A stretch of DNA of 64,000 bases, taken from Notospermus geniculatus (taxonomy: Eukaryota; Nemertea; Pilidiophora; Heteronemertea; Lineidae). Shown piece by piece: positions 47,441 through 58,838 of this stretch. A program made the position numbers and the translations under genes. Where the stretch lies: positions 261,414-325,413 of the forward strand of contig NMRB01000039.1 of NCBI GenBank assembly GCA_002633025.1. Direction: 5' to 3'. The notes beneath the pieces are model-generated. The model was not told where the DNA came from. It did no database searches and was given only the letters and a program-made list of their open reading frames with translations. Positions within the stretch are counted from its first letter, which is position 1, and each line of letters starts with the position of its first letter.

Positions 47441-48999
47441 CGAGCCTATTTTGCTTTATATCTGCATAATTTGCAGAGGTAGACCATTTTTGTTGTTCAT
47501 AGTGTTTTTATAAGTTAATAAAATGTTCATAGTGTTTAGGTTGGGCGAATCAATAAGAAGATTGTTGCCAAAAGCTGAGAACCAATTCACCAAACGCATG
47601 GACCGTAGCTGACCAGAAAACACCCGCAGAATGTTGGCACCGCAAGAAATTCACGGAGACTCCAAAAACCTTTTTCGCTCCTGAGATATCGTCATTTGAA
47701 CTGAAAGCCAATATCATCAAGCCCTGATTCGTGATTCGTGATTTAGGGTCAGAGATGAAGTGCATAGATGGGTTCATCGGCAGTTGTGGGAACCGCCTTC
47801 ATACGTCGTCTGATGTTGCCACTATTCCACGAAACGTAACAGGTGAGGCGATGTAAAAGTCGGAGCGAAAATGGTCGTGATGCTACAGGCAATGATGCTG
47901 GACCTAATGCTACAAAGTGAGAGAAAGTGACCAAGCTTCGAACGCCGGGTTGCTTTCGAAAATAACACCCACGTCGGCCACAAGCGAATCAACCACCCTG
48001 CGAGCGCTGTTCATAGCTGAGAGGTATGAAAACCATTTCAGCAAGGTGGCATGGTTGGTGGAGATGCTAGCGATGATGCTGGACGTAATGCTTAAGTGAG
48101 AGAAATGAACTTGCTTTTGAAACCCTGAAATTAGAATGCCTCAAAATGAACTATTTCCTGAAATAAGAACTTTCTGAAATAGAAATTTCCTGAACTAGAA
48201 ACTTATTGATTCGCCCTTGTACAGTGTATTATTCATTCGATTTCGTCTTTCTGTGAGACGCGGCTTCGTCGAAGCACAGGTCTGACAGAAAACAGCCATG
48301 TCAGATGAGGACAAGCTGGAAAAAAACGGTGCAGTGCAACAAAGGCCTATTCCCATTTCCTCGCCAACTGAAGTATCTTTGCAGTGCCTAGACCCCCCTT
48401 TTTCTCTTCCCGGGATGCCCCATGAGCAATGATTCATCATTGCACCCTGGGAATATGCAGCAGGGTCTAGTAACTGTAAACAGACTTTAGTATGCGAACA
48501 CGAAATCAACCAGGCAATAGGAGCTGTCAGTGAGTTGACCAATAGGTGTCACTACGGCCCAATTCAATGCATATAGCGGACCCATTCCTTCTCGACCGAG
48601 CACCAACACGTGGAGTTTCCTGTGTATTGGTCCACTAGAACTTTGCTGCCATCTTTTGGCAATATGCGCTGCTGACTGCTCCTATTGCGCCAGGTCAGCC
48701 ATCAAGTACCAGACATCACTAAAATTGTACTCAAGATGTCACCGGACCTTGTACATGTACATGCATAAAATTTATAAAGAGTATGCACATGTCCACCAGT
48801 CCTTCATTACACCAAGTCCTCGTACCTAGACAGTAGCAAGACGGTAGCATTTATCTTCACCATCCAATTACCACAAAATATCATAAATCACAAAAATATT
48901 GGATGATGAAATCATACGGAGGAGGAAAAAATTGCATCATGCATCTGCATGGGCCTAGTCATTACGTACAGTGACGTAGGCGTACATTCACTGTGTCAG
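47441..48999. other. Intergenic stretch after the oxygenase gene
   Basis: No gene was supported. The words GCTAGCGATGATGCTGGAC and GAGAGAAAGTGACC recur loosely between 47880 and 48110, hinting at an old duplication. A 44-codon open frame at 48298-48432 (MSDEDKLEKNGAVQQRP start, good ATG context) is noted in the findings. Confidence 0.35.
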
Positions 49000-49230
49000 T
49001 CACAATCCAAAATACGACATGCTGGACATCTTCCGGTCGAAAAATTCCGATGAACCTTTGGTGGACTTGTACAGATCTTTTATTCTTCGTGCATCCAGCT
49101 TCCCATCGAAAAAATCCGAAGAACGCATTGGAGAGTTGTACTTCGTGCAGACCTTCCGATCGAAATGCCGGTGAACCACGGCTGGGGAGACTTGTGCAGA
49201 ACTTGGCGCGTCCAGCTTGCGTTCGAAATA
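49000..49230. repeat. Degenerate tandem repeat of about 60-70 bp
   Basis: The block CATCCAGCTTCCCATCGAAA (also CGTCCAGCTTGCGTTCGAAA, GACCTTCCGATCGAAA and GACATCTTCCGGTCGAAAA) recurs four times with CCGATGAACC or CCGAAGAACG following. On the minus strand it reads as a repeated peptide with FDRK and FDGKLDA words, which reflects the DNA repeat and is not evidence of a protein. Confidence 0.55.
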
Positions 49231-49900
49231 AAGTCGAAATTTTTTAGGGTCAAATGTATAATCATAGTCAAAATTTGGCATACACATTCGTGTCAAGGGC
49301 ATCTATACTAGACACAGATTACACCTGGGTAGAACATGTCACTTGCTTATGAGATACAGGTATTGCCAATTTGTCAATTTTTTCAAAATGGCGGACTAGC
49401 GGCCATATTTTTCAAGTCCATATGGGCCAAATTTTGGCGTGCACAAAAACTGGCTCTACCTGGCAAGCATGCCAGGTGGAACATTTTTAGTTAGTATTGT
49501 CAATGTGATGGGGGCAAAGTAGCCTACATTTTTTTAAGATGGCCGGCTAGTGGCCATGGGTTTGATCAGGTCGAAATTCCCTCTAGACATACAGGTTGCC
49601 GAGATAAATATTAATTCAGGGTTAAAACATTCTAGCTGATATGAGCCAAACGCCCATTTTTCGAGATGGCTGCCTGGCAGCCATATTTGAAGTCTGATAC
49701 GACTAAAATTCGGCACAAACAAAGGGAATATCAAGATACATCTTCACACTTAGTTACAACCAAAATGTGGTGTGTAAGGTCATGTGACCTAGGACTTAGG
49801 AGTAACCTATGTACAAAGTTTCCGGTCAATAGCCCAGCAGTTAAAGGTGCTCCACGCAAACGGACGACGACGACGACGGACGACGACAGACAATGAACGC
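49231..49900. mobile_element. Dispersed repeat with GGCGGCC words and a CGACGACGG tail
   Basis: The sequence contains paired words such as ATGGCGGACTAGCGGCCAT, ATGGCCGGCTAGTGGCCAT and ATGGCTGCCTGGCAGCCAT at intervals of about 150 bases, phrases like AAAATTTGGC, and ends in a GAC triplet run (ACGGACGACGACGACGACGG). This structure is familiar from a dispersed non-coding repeat of marine invertebrate genomes; the right terminus of a similar type may be the word at 63010-63060. The family name is not known to me. Confidence 0.5.
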
Positions 49901-50106
49901 CAAGGACACCAGTTGATTGCATCGGTGAGGTAGGCCTACATTAGTCATTACTAAAATAGGGCCTAAACGAAGAACTACCGTCATGCCACTGTCAATGGAA
50001 CCACACAGGGGCTTGCACTATGCCTGTGCAAAAAGAGAGGTTCCGTCAGGTACGCGTACCGTACGATATCGTCATCACCATGAGCAGGAGAAATAAGTTA
50101 ATCCTC

Positions 50107-50273
50107 CGTTTCCACTACAGCGGTTTCCACCGCGCTCTGCGGTGAGCGGTGCGGTTTTCAAAGGCTTTTTGAGAATCTTTCAATGAAACAATATTTGGGG
50201 TGATTTTCCCAATGCCTGTGAAAACGGCACCGCTCGCTGCAAACCGCGGCGGGGAACCGCTGTAGTGGAAACG
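50107..50273. mobile_element. 167-bp GC-rich foldback element
   Basis: Left end CGTTTCCACTACAGCGGTTT, right end complement CGTTTCCACTACAGCGGTTC. The arms pair over about 55 bases (through GAGCGGTGC and GTTTTCA) around an AT-rich centre. It contains no coding sequence. Confidence 0.85.
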
Positions 50274-50866
50274 TGGGCGTTGTTACACTATGAGGCCTAT
50301 GAAGTGCTTAGTTAGGTGCTGCAAGTCGTAGACCGTTCCCGAGGAGAGTGTCATTGCTCTCCATTGGTTAAACTTCGAAGGTAGTGGCATTGCTCAGCAA
50401 AATTTATGCAGAGCAGTTGAGCTGACTCTGGTCTGTATAAAACCTGACTTGGAGAGTTGTGGGATGGAATGTTGGAACCGTGTGTAATTTTTGGCTAAGA
50501 GAGATGGCAAACTCGTCCATTCGTCAGCTCTCACATCATGGACAGCCCTCTGTCTACCCGACGACACCACGACCAATCTATATGACGTGCAGCTATCGTT
50601 GTCCACTCAACAGGAACGAGTCTACGATAACATCATACGATAGGTTACAATGTTGAATTTTGGTTAATGAAGTCACAATGATATGATAGTAAAATTGCTC
50701 CGTCTCAGTAAACCTTAAGACAGCTCAGTTTGTTATTGCAAATCATGCCGACAACATACCTAGCACCCGCCGCCGGCTACCACGTGTTACACGTGTCTCA
50801 CGTCACGTCACGTGTTACACGTGACGTGAGAATACCGCAATGATGATTTTGACTGGAAAATTCTTC
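50274..50866. other. Intergenic spacer
   Basis: No gene recognised. It includes a small palindromic run of CACGTGTTACACGTGTC type words at about 50780-50830 (ACGTGTTACACGTG and CACGTCACGTGTTACACGTG), a dense cluster of CACGTG/ACACGTG half-palindromes of unknown meaning. Confidence 0.4.
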
Positions 50867-51412
50867 AAAATTAGTAGTGGAGGACAATTAAATTCGTAGT
50901 TCCTATAGTATACTTTTTGTCTTTGAGCTAAAGACAAAAATTCGCTCACCTTTTACGCCTGGTGTCTTTCTGCCAGACAAAATTTCGCTCACCATTCAGG
51001 CCATATGTCTTTGTGCTTAAAAGACAAAATTCGCTCACCCTTTTACCTTAGGGCCTATTGTCTCTCACCTTATAGGCCTACTTTTGAGTTCCAAAAGTTA
51101 GCATGGACCATTTTTCTCAATTATAGGCCTAATGACCTTCTAACCAATGTGCACCTCGTTTTGAGGTGCTCGTGGTGGGATTTTGTAAATCGGAGCTCTC
51201 TATCATATCATTGTGATTGAGAAAGAAAATCTTCCATTGCCTTGTTCCATGTCTTCGAGTGGAGGCAGGGCTTGTTGCACGATGCGATCCATACAGAAAT
51301 ACATGTCGTCTGTCCGAGAGTGTCCAGCAACTTATGCATCATTGCACATTCTCCAACGTTCCTTGGCAATGAGCGCCAACACAGTGTTCTATTTCAGCAC
51401 AGCCACAGTCCC
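50867..51412. repeat. Direct duplication E, copy 1
   Basis: Repeated at 51502-52072 with a 635-base offset and a few percent difference, including one insertion of about 26 bases in copy 2 (CCCATTGTCCAAAAAACCG region). No N is present at the junction. Near its start it holds the hairpin units described at 50919-51055. Confidence 0.85.
50919..51055. repeat. Three tandem hairpin units TGTCTTT...AAAGACA plus AAATTCGCTCACC
   Basis: Three consecutive units of roughly 45 bases, each a small stem (TGTCTTTGAGCTAAAGACA, TGTCTTTCTGCCAGACA, TGTCTTTGTGCTTAAAAGAC) followed by AAAATTCGCTCACC or a one-base variant. The same array recurs at 51554-51690 in the second copy of duplication E. Confidence 0.8.
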
Positions 51413-51501
51413 ATCCTCCAAGCAGGGTCGAACACGCTCCGGATGGAGGCGTGTGTATCCCAGAATCCTTCGCGTGTATCTTACCCTGCCAGAATTGGCT
51501 T

Positions 51502-52072
51502 CAAATTAGTAGTGGAGGACAATTAAATTCGTAGTTCCTATAGTATACTTTTTGTCTTTGAGCTAAAGACAAAAATTCGCTCACCTTTTACGCCTAGTGT
51601 CTTTCTGCCAGACAAAATTTCGCTCACCATTCAGGCCATATGTCTTTGTGCTTAAAAGACAAAATTCGCTCACCCTTTTACCTTAGGGCCTATTGTCTCT
51701 CACCTTATAGGCTTACTTTTGAGTTCCAAAAGTTAGCATGGACCATTTTTCTCAATTATAGGCCTAATGACCTTCTAACCAATGTGCACCTCGTTTTGAG
51801 GTGCTCGTGGTGGGATTTTGTAAATCGGAGCTCTCTATCATGTCATTGTGATTGAGAAAGAAAATCTTCCATTGCCTTGTTCCATGTCTTCGAGTCGAGG
51901 CAGGGCTTGTTGCACGATGCGATCCATACAGAAATACATGTCCCATTGTCCAAAAAACCGTATCGTCTGTCCGAGAGTGTCCATCCAGCAACTTATGCAT
52001 CATTGCCCATTCTCCAACGTTCCTTGGCAATGAGCGCCAACACAGTGTTCTATTTCAGCACAGCCACAGTCC
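51502..52072. repeat. Direct duplication E, copy 2
   Basis: Second copy of 50867-51412, separated from it by about 90 unique bases. It ends at CAGCCACAGTCCC, after which both flanks diverge. Overlapping open frames inside (51640-52151) shift between copies and are not genes. Confidence 0.85.
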
Positions 52073-52150
52073 CCTATGCGCCTTGCACTCTAGTTGTCCC
52101 CTGAATGGGACAGTTCCAGTGTTCCCACTGCACCAGTCTAGTATTGTATA

Positions 52151-52313
52151 AAGCGGCCCATACACGATCAATATTATTGCACAATATGAGGATCACAATG
52201 GGCAATATTATTGCCAATCTTTCTTCTACCCATCATGCGAAAAGCACACGACCACACCCACACCCATTTGACCCCATATTGTGCAATAATATTGCGCCGT
52301 GTGTGGGCGGCTT
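52151..52313. mobile_element. MITE-like element with CAATATTATTGCACAATATG arms
   Basis: Left arm AAGCGGCCCATACACGATC then CAATATTATTGCACAATATG; right arm is the complement (CATATTGTGCAATAATATTG then CGCCGTGTGTGGGCGGCTT). Flanking TATA / ATA bases could be a target duplication. The length is about 163 bp and it is non-coding. Confidence 0.85.
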
Positions 52314-53158
52314 ATAGGGTATCGTGCAGGTTACCACATTGGTAATACATGTATTATGAAATAGACCTGTGGCTCGAATTAACACCAGTGTCCATTTCAG
52401 TATGCTGACAATGGATTGGTATGTTACATCATGTAGGTCCATTACATCATGTAGGTCCATAAACCTATACGTCGTAACTTTTGCCTGGTGTGCCAAAAGG
52501 AAAGCTGTAAAAATGGAAAACCCAGCTCTCCTTGCAATGGCACCATCAACTTTGATGAACTTTCGATCGTGGTATTGCGCTAGTGAGGTTTCGCCCTGAC
52601 TTGATCTTTGCCTCCATCCACTATGTCCACGCCGTCAGTGCCAGCCATACAGCGAACACTTTTCTCAAAAGCCACACCTGAAATAAATACTTTTACATGG
52701 TTTATATGCCAATTTATGCCTGCTTCAGACCACAATGTCCCTACTGAGCCTAGGCCTACATTTCACAGCAACATGAGATGAGGGAACACGCCCGACCGGG
52801 GCAGCATTTTAGCGATTAGGCTAGCCTAGGCATACAGTAGCGGGCCCTGCCGGTAGGCTATCTATAGGCCCCGCCCGGAACAGTTACCATTGGGTGTAGG
52901 CCTGCTGCTACATCAAGTAGGCTAGGCCTAGGCTAGGCCTAAACAATTTTAACATCTCCGACCTTCGCACAGCGGCACTTTTCATAGCCGCCTACAGTGT
53001 AGACCTCTAGGCCAGGATTAGGCGAGGGGTGCCGTGGCCTTACCGCTGCCTTGGAACATTCCTACTGTAGGCCTAAGACGAAGTAGGCCTATAGGGTAGC
53101 CTAGGCCTACTCTTCATTCCAAATCCCCTTGGCGCGAGGTTTTCGGCCGATATCTCCT
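52314..53158. other. Spacer very rich in TAGGCCTA palindromes
   Basis: From about 52740 the words TAGGCCTA, GTAGGCT and AGGCCTAGGC recur many times (for example GTAGGCTAGGCCTAGGC), culminating at an assembly gap. No gene was found. The palindromic low-complexity content may explain the gap. Confidence 0.5.
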
Positions 53159-53626
53159 NNNNNNNNNNNNNNNNNNNNNNNNNNNNNNNNNNNNNNNNNN
53201 NNNNNNNNNNNNNNNNNNNNNNNNNNNNNNNNNNNNNNNNNNNNNNNNNNNNNNNNNNNNNNNNNNNNNNNNNNNNNNNNNNNNNNNNNNNNNNNNNNNN
53301 NNNNNNNNNNNNNNNNNNNNNNNNNNNNNNNNNNNNNNNNNNNNNNNNNNNNNNNNNNNNNNNNNNNNNNNNNNNNNNNNNNNNNNNNNNNNNNNNNNNN
53401 NNNNNNNNNNNNNNNNNNNNNNNNNNNNNNNNNNNNNNNNNNNNNNNNNNNNNNNNNNNNNNNNNNNNNNNNNNNNNNNNNNNNNNNNNNNNNNNNNNNN
53501 NNNNNNNNNNNNNNNNNNNNNNNNNNNNNNNNNNNNNNNNNNNNNNNNNNNNNNNNNNNNNNNNNNNNNNNNNNNNNNNNNNNNNNNNNNNNNNNNNNNN
53601 NNNNNNNNNNNNNNNNNNNNNNNNNN
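53159..53626. other. Assembly gap (run of N)
   Basis: About 468 N. Open frames that span it on either strand are artefacts. Confidence 0.95.
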
Positions 53627-53739
53627 GCCAAGAGTTGAATGAAATGAAATGGGGACATAAAATTGAAATGGGTAAATTTATAGGAGCCAGCCCTGGAAAA
53701 CAAATAAGGTAGATCCCCTAAGTAGGTAGGCCTAGGCCT

Positions 53740-54445
53740 AAATTTTGACCGATCTTCATCCTCATGTCCTTGTCGACGCCGCCGGCCGTCGGCGAACGCG
53801 GCCGCCCATGCGCATGTGCGCCCCCGCCCCACCCAGGGCAGGCCTCGGCCTAATTAACACCAGTTTCGCGGTCTAACTTTGGCCAGCCAGCTGTTAGATT
53901 TGCTCTATGAGTAGCGTACTCTAATCACTAATGTTTCACATGTTTACATGTCATTAAGACAATATTTTAGAGTAAAAACAGGATTATAACTTCAAATCTG
54001 TCGCCCAAGACACGCGGTCAAATATGGCGGTCAGCGTTCTTGCAAAATGGATAAAGTTTCATATCGCGCCATCGCGCGCGGAATGGAAGTGTGGACTGTG
54101 GTGCTGCTGCTGGAGATGATGACGTCATAACACACGAGCGAGTACCCGTGAAGCGATATTTCTGAGATGCGGATGTTCGGAGAGAGTTGGGTTGGGAAGG
54201 CCATGAAAGGAGTCGGCGTGAAAGGCATGGGAGTGCCTGGAATGCAGGTTACAAGGGCGACGACCCTGGCGATGAAAATCTGTGAAAAACGATAGCGAAA
54301 GATCTGCGGACGTATGATACGGCGGATTTCGATTGCTTTTTTGAGGTCATGGGGATGAAGGCCTGTAGAAAGGTATAAACACCTTGCCAAAGTCGGCCAT
54401 TTTTTCCTAGGGTATTAACAAACTCTGAATGTGCTGTGGACAATA
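53740..54445. promoter_or_regulatory. CpG-rich candidate bidirectional promoter
   Basis: CpG-dense sequence (GGCCGTCGGCGAACGCGGCC) contains an NRF1-like word TGCGCATGTGCG at 53809-53820 and a consensus CRE TGACGTCA at 54120-54127. ATGs in YY1-like contexts face both ways: + at about 54023 (AAATATGGCGGTCAGCG) and - at about 54401 (AAAAAATGGCCGACTTTGG, followed by a possible donor AAG|GTGTTT after six codons). This layout is typical of a CpG-rich promoter with divergent starts, but no exon of a known protein could be read on either side. Confidence 0.3.
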
Positions 54446-54955
54446 CTCTAAATCCTCAGATTTATGGGTACAAGTGTCCACCTCATTAAAACCTTGCGTC
54501 ACCGCCCAGTTATTTCATATGCATGTCTTTACAAAGGGACTTCACCGTGAATGGCTAAGGTTGGGTTCTCTGTGAATGTCTGAAGGAACTTTGCTCTGTC
54601 GCTTGCCGGGTGGTGAAATCGACACGTAGTCTGGATTTGAAATTGATCCCACTGGGTGAGAAGGCCAATTGTGACCGCTGTGTAAAAGTTACAAAACCCG
54701 TCATTCGAATCGATCGCAAGCTGATCGTATCGTAATCAAACGCGGAGACCTTGAAATTGACCATACTGAAGTCGGTCGGACGTCATTCTGCCACGGTGGT
54801 AGTGCGCGGAACAAGCCCATTGGCCATGCCTTTGAATAGAACTACGCAACCCTTTTTATAGTGTGATTGAGGGGGCGTGGTCTATCCGTCGGCTTGAATA
54901 TTCGATCTGTACCCATAAATCTGAGGATTTAGTATATACATTGATGTACACCATC

Positions 54956-55390
54956 AACCTATAATAACACAACGCCCTTGAAATGTTCCCAAATGAACAC
55001 CTCCTCAGTAATGCTACATGATGTGATGCACTGAGCCGAGACCAAGATATTTGCCGATATCTCACACAAAAAAAAATTTAAGAAGGCTTTTATGATGTCC
55101 TTCCTAGATTAGTCAGTATAGATTGGTAGATTACTCAATGGTGTAGTCGCCTCATCACCTTTTTAACGTTAGTATGTTTGGTGGTCATTTTTTGCATCAG
55201 ACGCAAGTCTTGCCGACTCCTGTAGATGGCAGCACCGAGGTTGAGGCGGGATGATTTTTCGAGGCTATCGCAGCAAAATCCGTTCAAGTGAGAAAGGCCC
55301 TTATGTGAGATTGTGACAACTGAAGGTTCTTGTTGAGTTCAGCCAAGTCGTCATGGATAGTTCCTCTCAACTTTATTTAATACGTAGGCT
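54956..55390. repeat. Direct duplication F, copy 1
   Basis: Begins AACCTATAATAACACAACGC and ends TACGTAGGCT; repeated at 55563-55993 with a few substitutions and small indels. The spacer of about 172 bases carries GGGGGAGGACCCCCC and ends in GGGACCCCCCACTCATCAG. A pair of direct repeats around a short spacer could be the remains of an element or a simple tandem duplication. Confidence 0.85.
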
Positions 55391-55562
55391 AACATCTAAA
55401 GCACTTAAATTGTCAATTTTTTTCTGGGGGAGGACCCCCCGTTTGGGGTTCCACTTTCGGGTCCTGACCGCCTCCACCGAGCTACGCACCCAACCTTTTT
55501 GCAATCCTGGATCCGACCCTGCCAGGGACCCCCCACTCATCAGAGGGCTGCTACGGGCCTGA

Positions 55563-55993
55563 AAACCTATAATAACACAACGCCCTTGAAATGTTCCCAA
55601 ATGAACACCTCCTCAGTAATGCTACGTGATGTGATGCACTGAGCCGAGACCAAGATACATGTATTTGCCGATATCTCACACAAAAAAAATTAAAACGGCT
55701 TTTATGATGTCCTTCCTAGATTGGTCAGTATAGATTAGTAGATTACTCAATGGTGTAGTCGCCTCATCACCTTTTTAGTATGTTTGGTGGTCATTTTTTG
55801 CATCAGACGCAAGTCTTACCGACTCCTGTAGATGGCAGCACCGAGGGTGAGGCGGGATGATTTTTCGAGGCTATCGCAGCAAAATCCGTTCAAGTGAGAA
55901 AGGCCCTTATGTGAGATTGTGACAACTGAAGGTTCTTGTTGAGTTCAGCCAAGTCGTCATGGATCGTTCCTCTCAACTTTATTTACGTAGGCT
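55563..55993. repeat. Direct duplication F, copy 2
   Basis: Second copy of 54956-55390; after TACGTAGGCT the flank is unrelated. Confidence 0.85.
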
Positions 55994-56292
55994 ATTGTGA
56001 ATGATATCCGTTTATCTGCGAAGGTATTTAAGGAATGGCGTTCGTCTGAATTGAATTCATACGATTTTTTTTCGCCATCGAATCCGTGATTACAAATATG
56101 CGATATTTTTTCCTTATCTGGCTTTGAAAGAAGACTTTCTCTCGTCGATGTGACGTGGAAGTTACTAAAGAACCGATATGTTCTATGACTTGTTACTAAG
56201 TATGTCATTTCCACAGAAATATCAAGTTAGGCCTAAGGAATAAAAAGTTGTTTTCAAATGTTGGAATTTGGCCTGATGCATATAGGTTAGAG

Positions 56293-56453
56293 GTTGTCCA
56301 TGCGTATTTGCGTGTGCGTAGTCTGTTTACGGGGCGCATCCATTTTTTGCAGCTGTCAGTAGCTAATCTATCCAAACTAAGAACACAAAAACAGTGGCTG
56401 CTCCCTTCCGTGAACGGACTACGCACACGCAAATACGCATACATGGATAACCT
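56293..56453. mobile_element. 161-bp MITE-like element
   Basis: Arms TGCGTATTTGCGTGTGCGTA and TACGCACACGCAAATACGCA are exact complements, with further pairing through GTCTGTTTACGG / CCGTGAACGGAC. There is no coding sequence; the two open frames across it on opposite strands reflect the symmetry. Confidence 0.85.
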
Positions 56454-56598
56454 GCTTTACGTCCAAACAAGGCGAAGAATGCTGTAGGCTGTAGTCGGAA
56501 ATAGGAAGCGAGTGTAGTCAGCATGGCCTAAATCATGAAATATTTATCAATTCCATTCAACATGATCAACGATTGACCTCGTTGAATCACAACGATTA

Positions 56599-57710
56599 TA
56601 CCGACCGCCGACGGAGACTCATTTTCAGCGCCATTCTCTGATCACGAACGCAAGCGGCGACACTGTCTGAAAGGCGCGACTTGGACGTTGGTGCGCAGAT
56701 CGTGTGCTCTATCTTTGGATTCACTCCGTCACAACTCAAAAATCAGGTAGGTTTTCTCCGCAAACTTCTGCAGCGTTTTCCTGAAACCATTCCTGAAAGC
56801 AACTGCGATGTCATCTCAACAGTTGATTGTGCAGTGGAATGACTCTTCCACCAATACACGGATTATTCTCCTCTCTATAGCCGATCGCTGTATATGGAAT
56901 GCCTCCTAACAGGTGTGACACATCGGCGGTCGATATCGTTAGGTAGATATTCGTGATACATTTTCCTGATTGTTCATGTATACATGTATATATATATAAT
57001 GTATTAAATAAATTTCTTTGAATTTCTTAACTGCGTATTATCTTTCGGCTTATACATGTTGACGAGGCGTAAAAAATTGTACGACACCTCCATCATCGAA
57101 TATATATTAAAAATTGCATGACACTACAAATCTAGATTTGGCCTCCCACCATGCATCGTATCGAGTGCCACCAAAGTAAGTGTAACAATAAAGATCTGTC
57201 CTCTGTAAAAAGTGTGTGTTTCTATTGTACAATGACGGACTAAAAAGGGTGTGACTAATAGAAACCAATCGCTATACATATACTGGTATAAGAGCAATGA
57301 TCTTTAGTTCCAAGCACAGGTTGTGGTTCCGGTGTAACGTCGATCAGTGTTCCCCGTATTTCTGTGTTTTTCTTATTGTTTCCCCTCCTGACTGATTAAG
57401 CGGCAACTAACCCAACAATAACCATTCTAGGCCGCGTCTATTGTTGGGGAACACTGAGCTACAGAAACACTCACAGATGTTTCACTTGGAACCAAAATGA
57501 AATCATCAAACACAGGGGATGACGTTCGTTTTCGTCACAGCTGCAGGAAATCAGCATCCGTGTCGGCGTTCTGGCATCATGGGAGGGGCGAATAGGATTT
57601 TATTGATGGGGTTCTGGCATGTAGCGTCGAAGGCACGCGGAGATGCTTGCACTTGTATGGGAACTTCATCGGGACGGGTCCTCGCAAGGAAATTGCATGA
57701 CTCAAGAGAA
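56599..57710. repeat. Direct duplication G, copy 1 (1.11 kb)
   Basis: Begins TACCGACCGCCGACGGAG and is repeated head to tail at 57711-58838 with an offset of 1112, with scattered substitutions and a few indels. No N at the junction. Each copy holds a small inverted repeat (CAGTGTTCCCC and GGGGAACACTG). No gene was recognised inside. Confidence 0.9.
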
Positions 57711-58838
57711 TACCGACCGCCGACGGAGACTCATTTTCAGCGCCATTCTCTGATCACGAACGCAAGCGGCGACACTGTCTGAAAGGCGCGACTTGGACGT
57801 TTGGTGCGCAGATCGTGTGCTCTATCTTTGGATTCACTCCGTCACAACTCAAAAATCAGGTAGGTTTTCTCCGCCAAACTTCTGCAGCGTTTTCCTGAAA
57901 CCATTCCTGAAAGCAACTGCGATGTCATCAGTTGATTGTGCAGTGGAATGACTCTTCCACCAATACACGGATTATTCTCCACTCTATAGCCAATCGCTGT
58001 ATATGGAATGCCTCCTAACAGGTGTGACACATCGGCGGTCGATATCGTTAGGTAGATATTCGTGATACATTTTCCTGATTGTTCATGTACATGTATATAT
58101 ATAATGTATTAAATAAATTTCTTTGAATTTCTTAACTGTGCGTGTTATCTTTCGGGTACATGTTGATGAGGCGTAAAAAATTGTACGACACCTCCATCAT
58201 CGAATACATTGTATATATTAAAAATTGCATGACACTATGATTCGCTTGCAGGCCAAATCTAGATTTGGTCTCCCACCATGCATCGTATTGAGTGCCACCA
58301 AAGTAAGTGTAACAATAAAGATCTGTCCCCTGTAAAAAGTATGTGTTTCTATTGTACAATGACGGACTAAAAAGGGTGTGACTAATAAAAACCAATCGCT
58401 ATACATAGGCCTATACTGGTATAAGAGCAATGATCTTTAGTTCCAAGCACAGGTTGTGGTTCCGGTGTAACGTCGATCAGTGTTCCCCGTATTTCTGTGT
58501 TTTTCTTATTGTTTCCCCTCCTGACTGATTAAGCGGCAACTAACCCAACAATAACCATTCCAGGCGTCTATTGTTGGGGAACACTGAGCTACAGAAACAC
58601 TCACAGATGTTACACTTGGAACCAAAATGAAATCATCAAACACAGGGGAAGACGTTCGTTTTCGTCACAGCTGCAGGAAATCAGCATCCGCGTCGGCGTT
58701 CTGGCATCATTGCAGGGGCGAATAGGATTTTATTGATGGGGTTCTTGCATGTAGCGTCGAAGGCACGCGGAGATGCTTGCACTTGTATGGGAACTTCATC
58801 GGGACGGGTCCTCGCAAGGAAATTGCATGACTCAAGAG
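57711..58838. repeat. Direct duplication G, copy 2
   Basis: Second copy of 56599-57710, ending CATGACTCAAGAG before unique sequence. It contains about 16 extra bases, including GCTTGCAGGCC near 58246, compared with copy 1. Confidence 0.9.

Noticed and set aside
49000-49302. 100-codon minus-strand frame with FDRK / FDGKLDA repeats as a repeat protein
   Set aside because: The peptide repeats mirror a degenerate DNA tandem repeat; unit lengths vary and are not all multiples of three.
53107-53832. Long open frames spanning 53.1-53.8 kb
   Set aside because: They are made almost entirely of N from the assembly gap.
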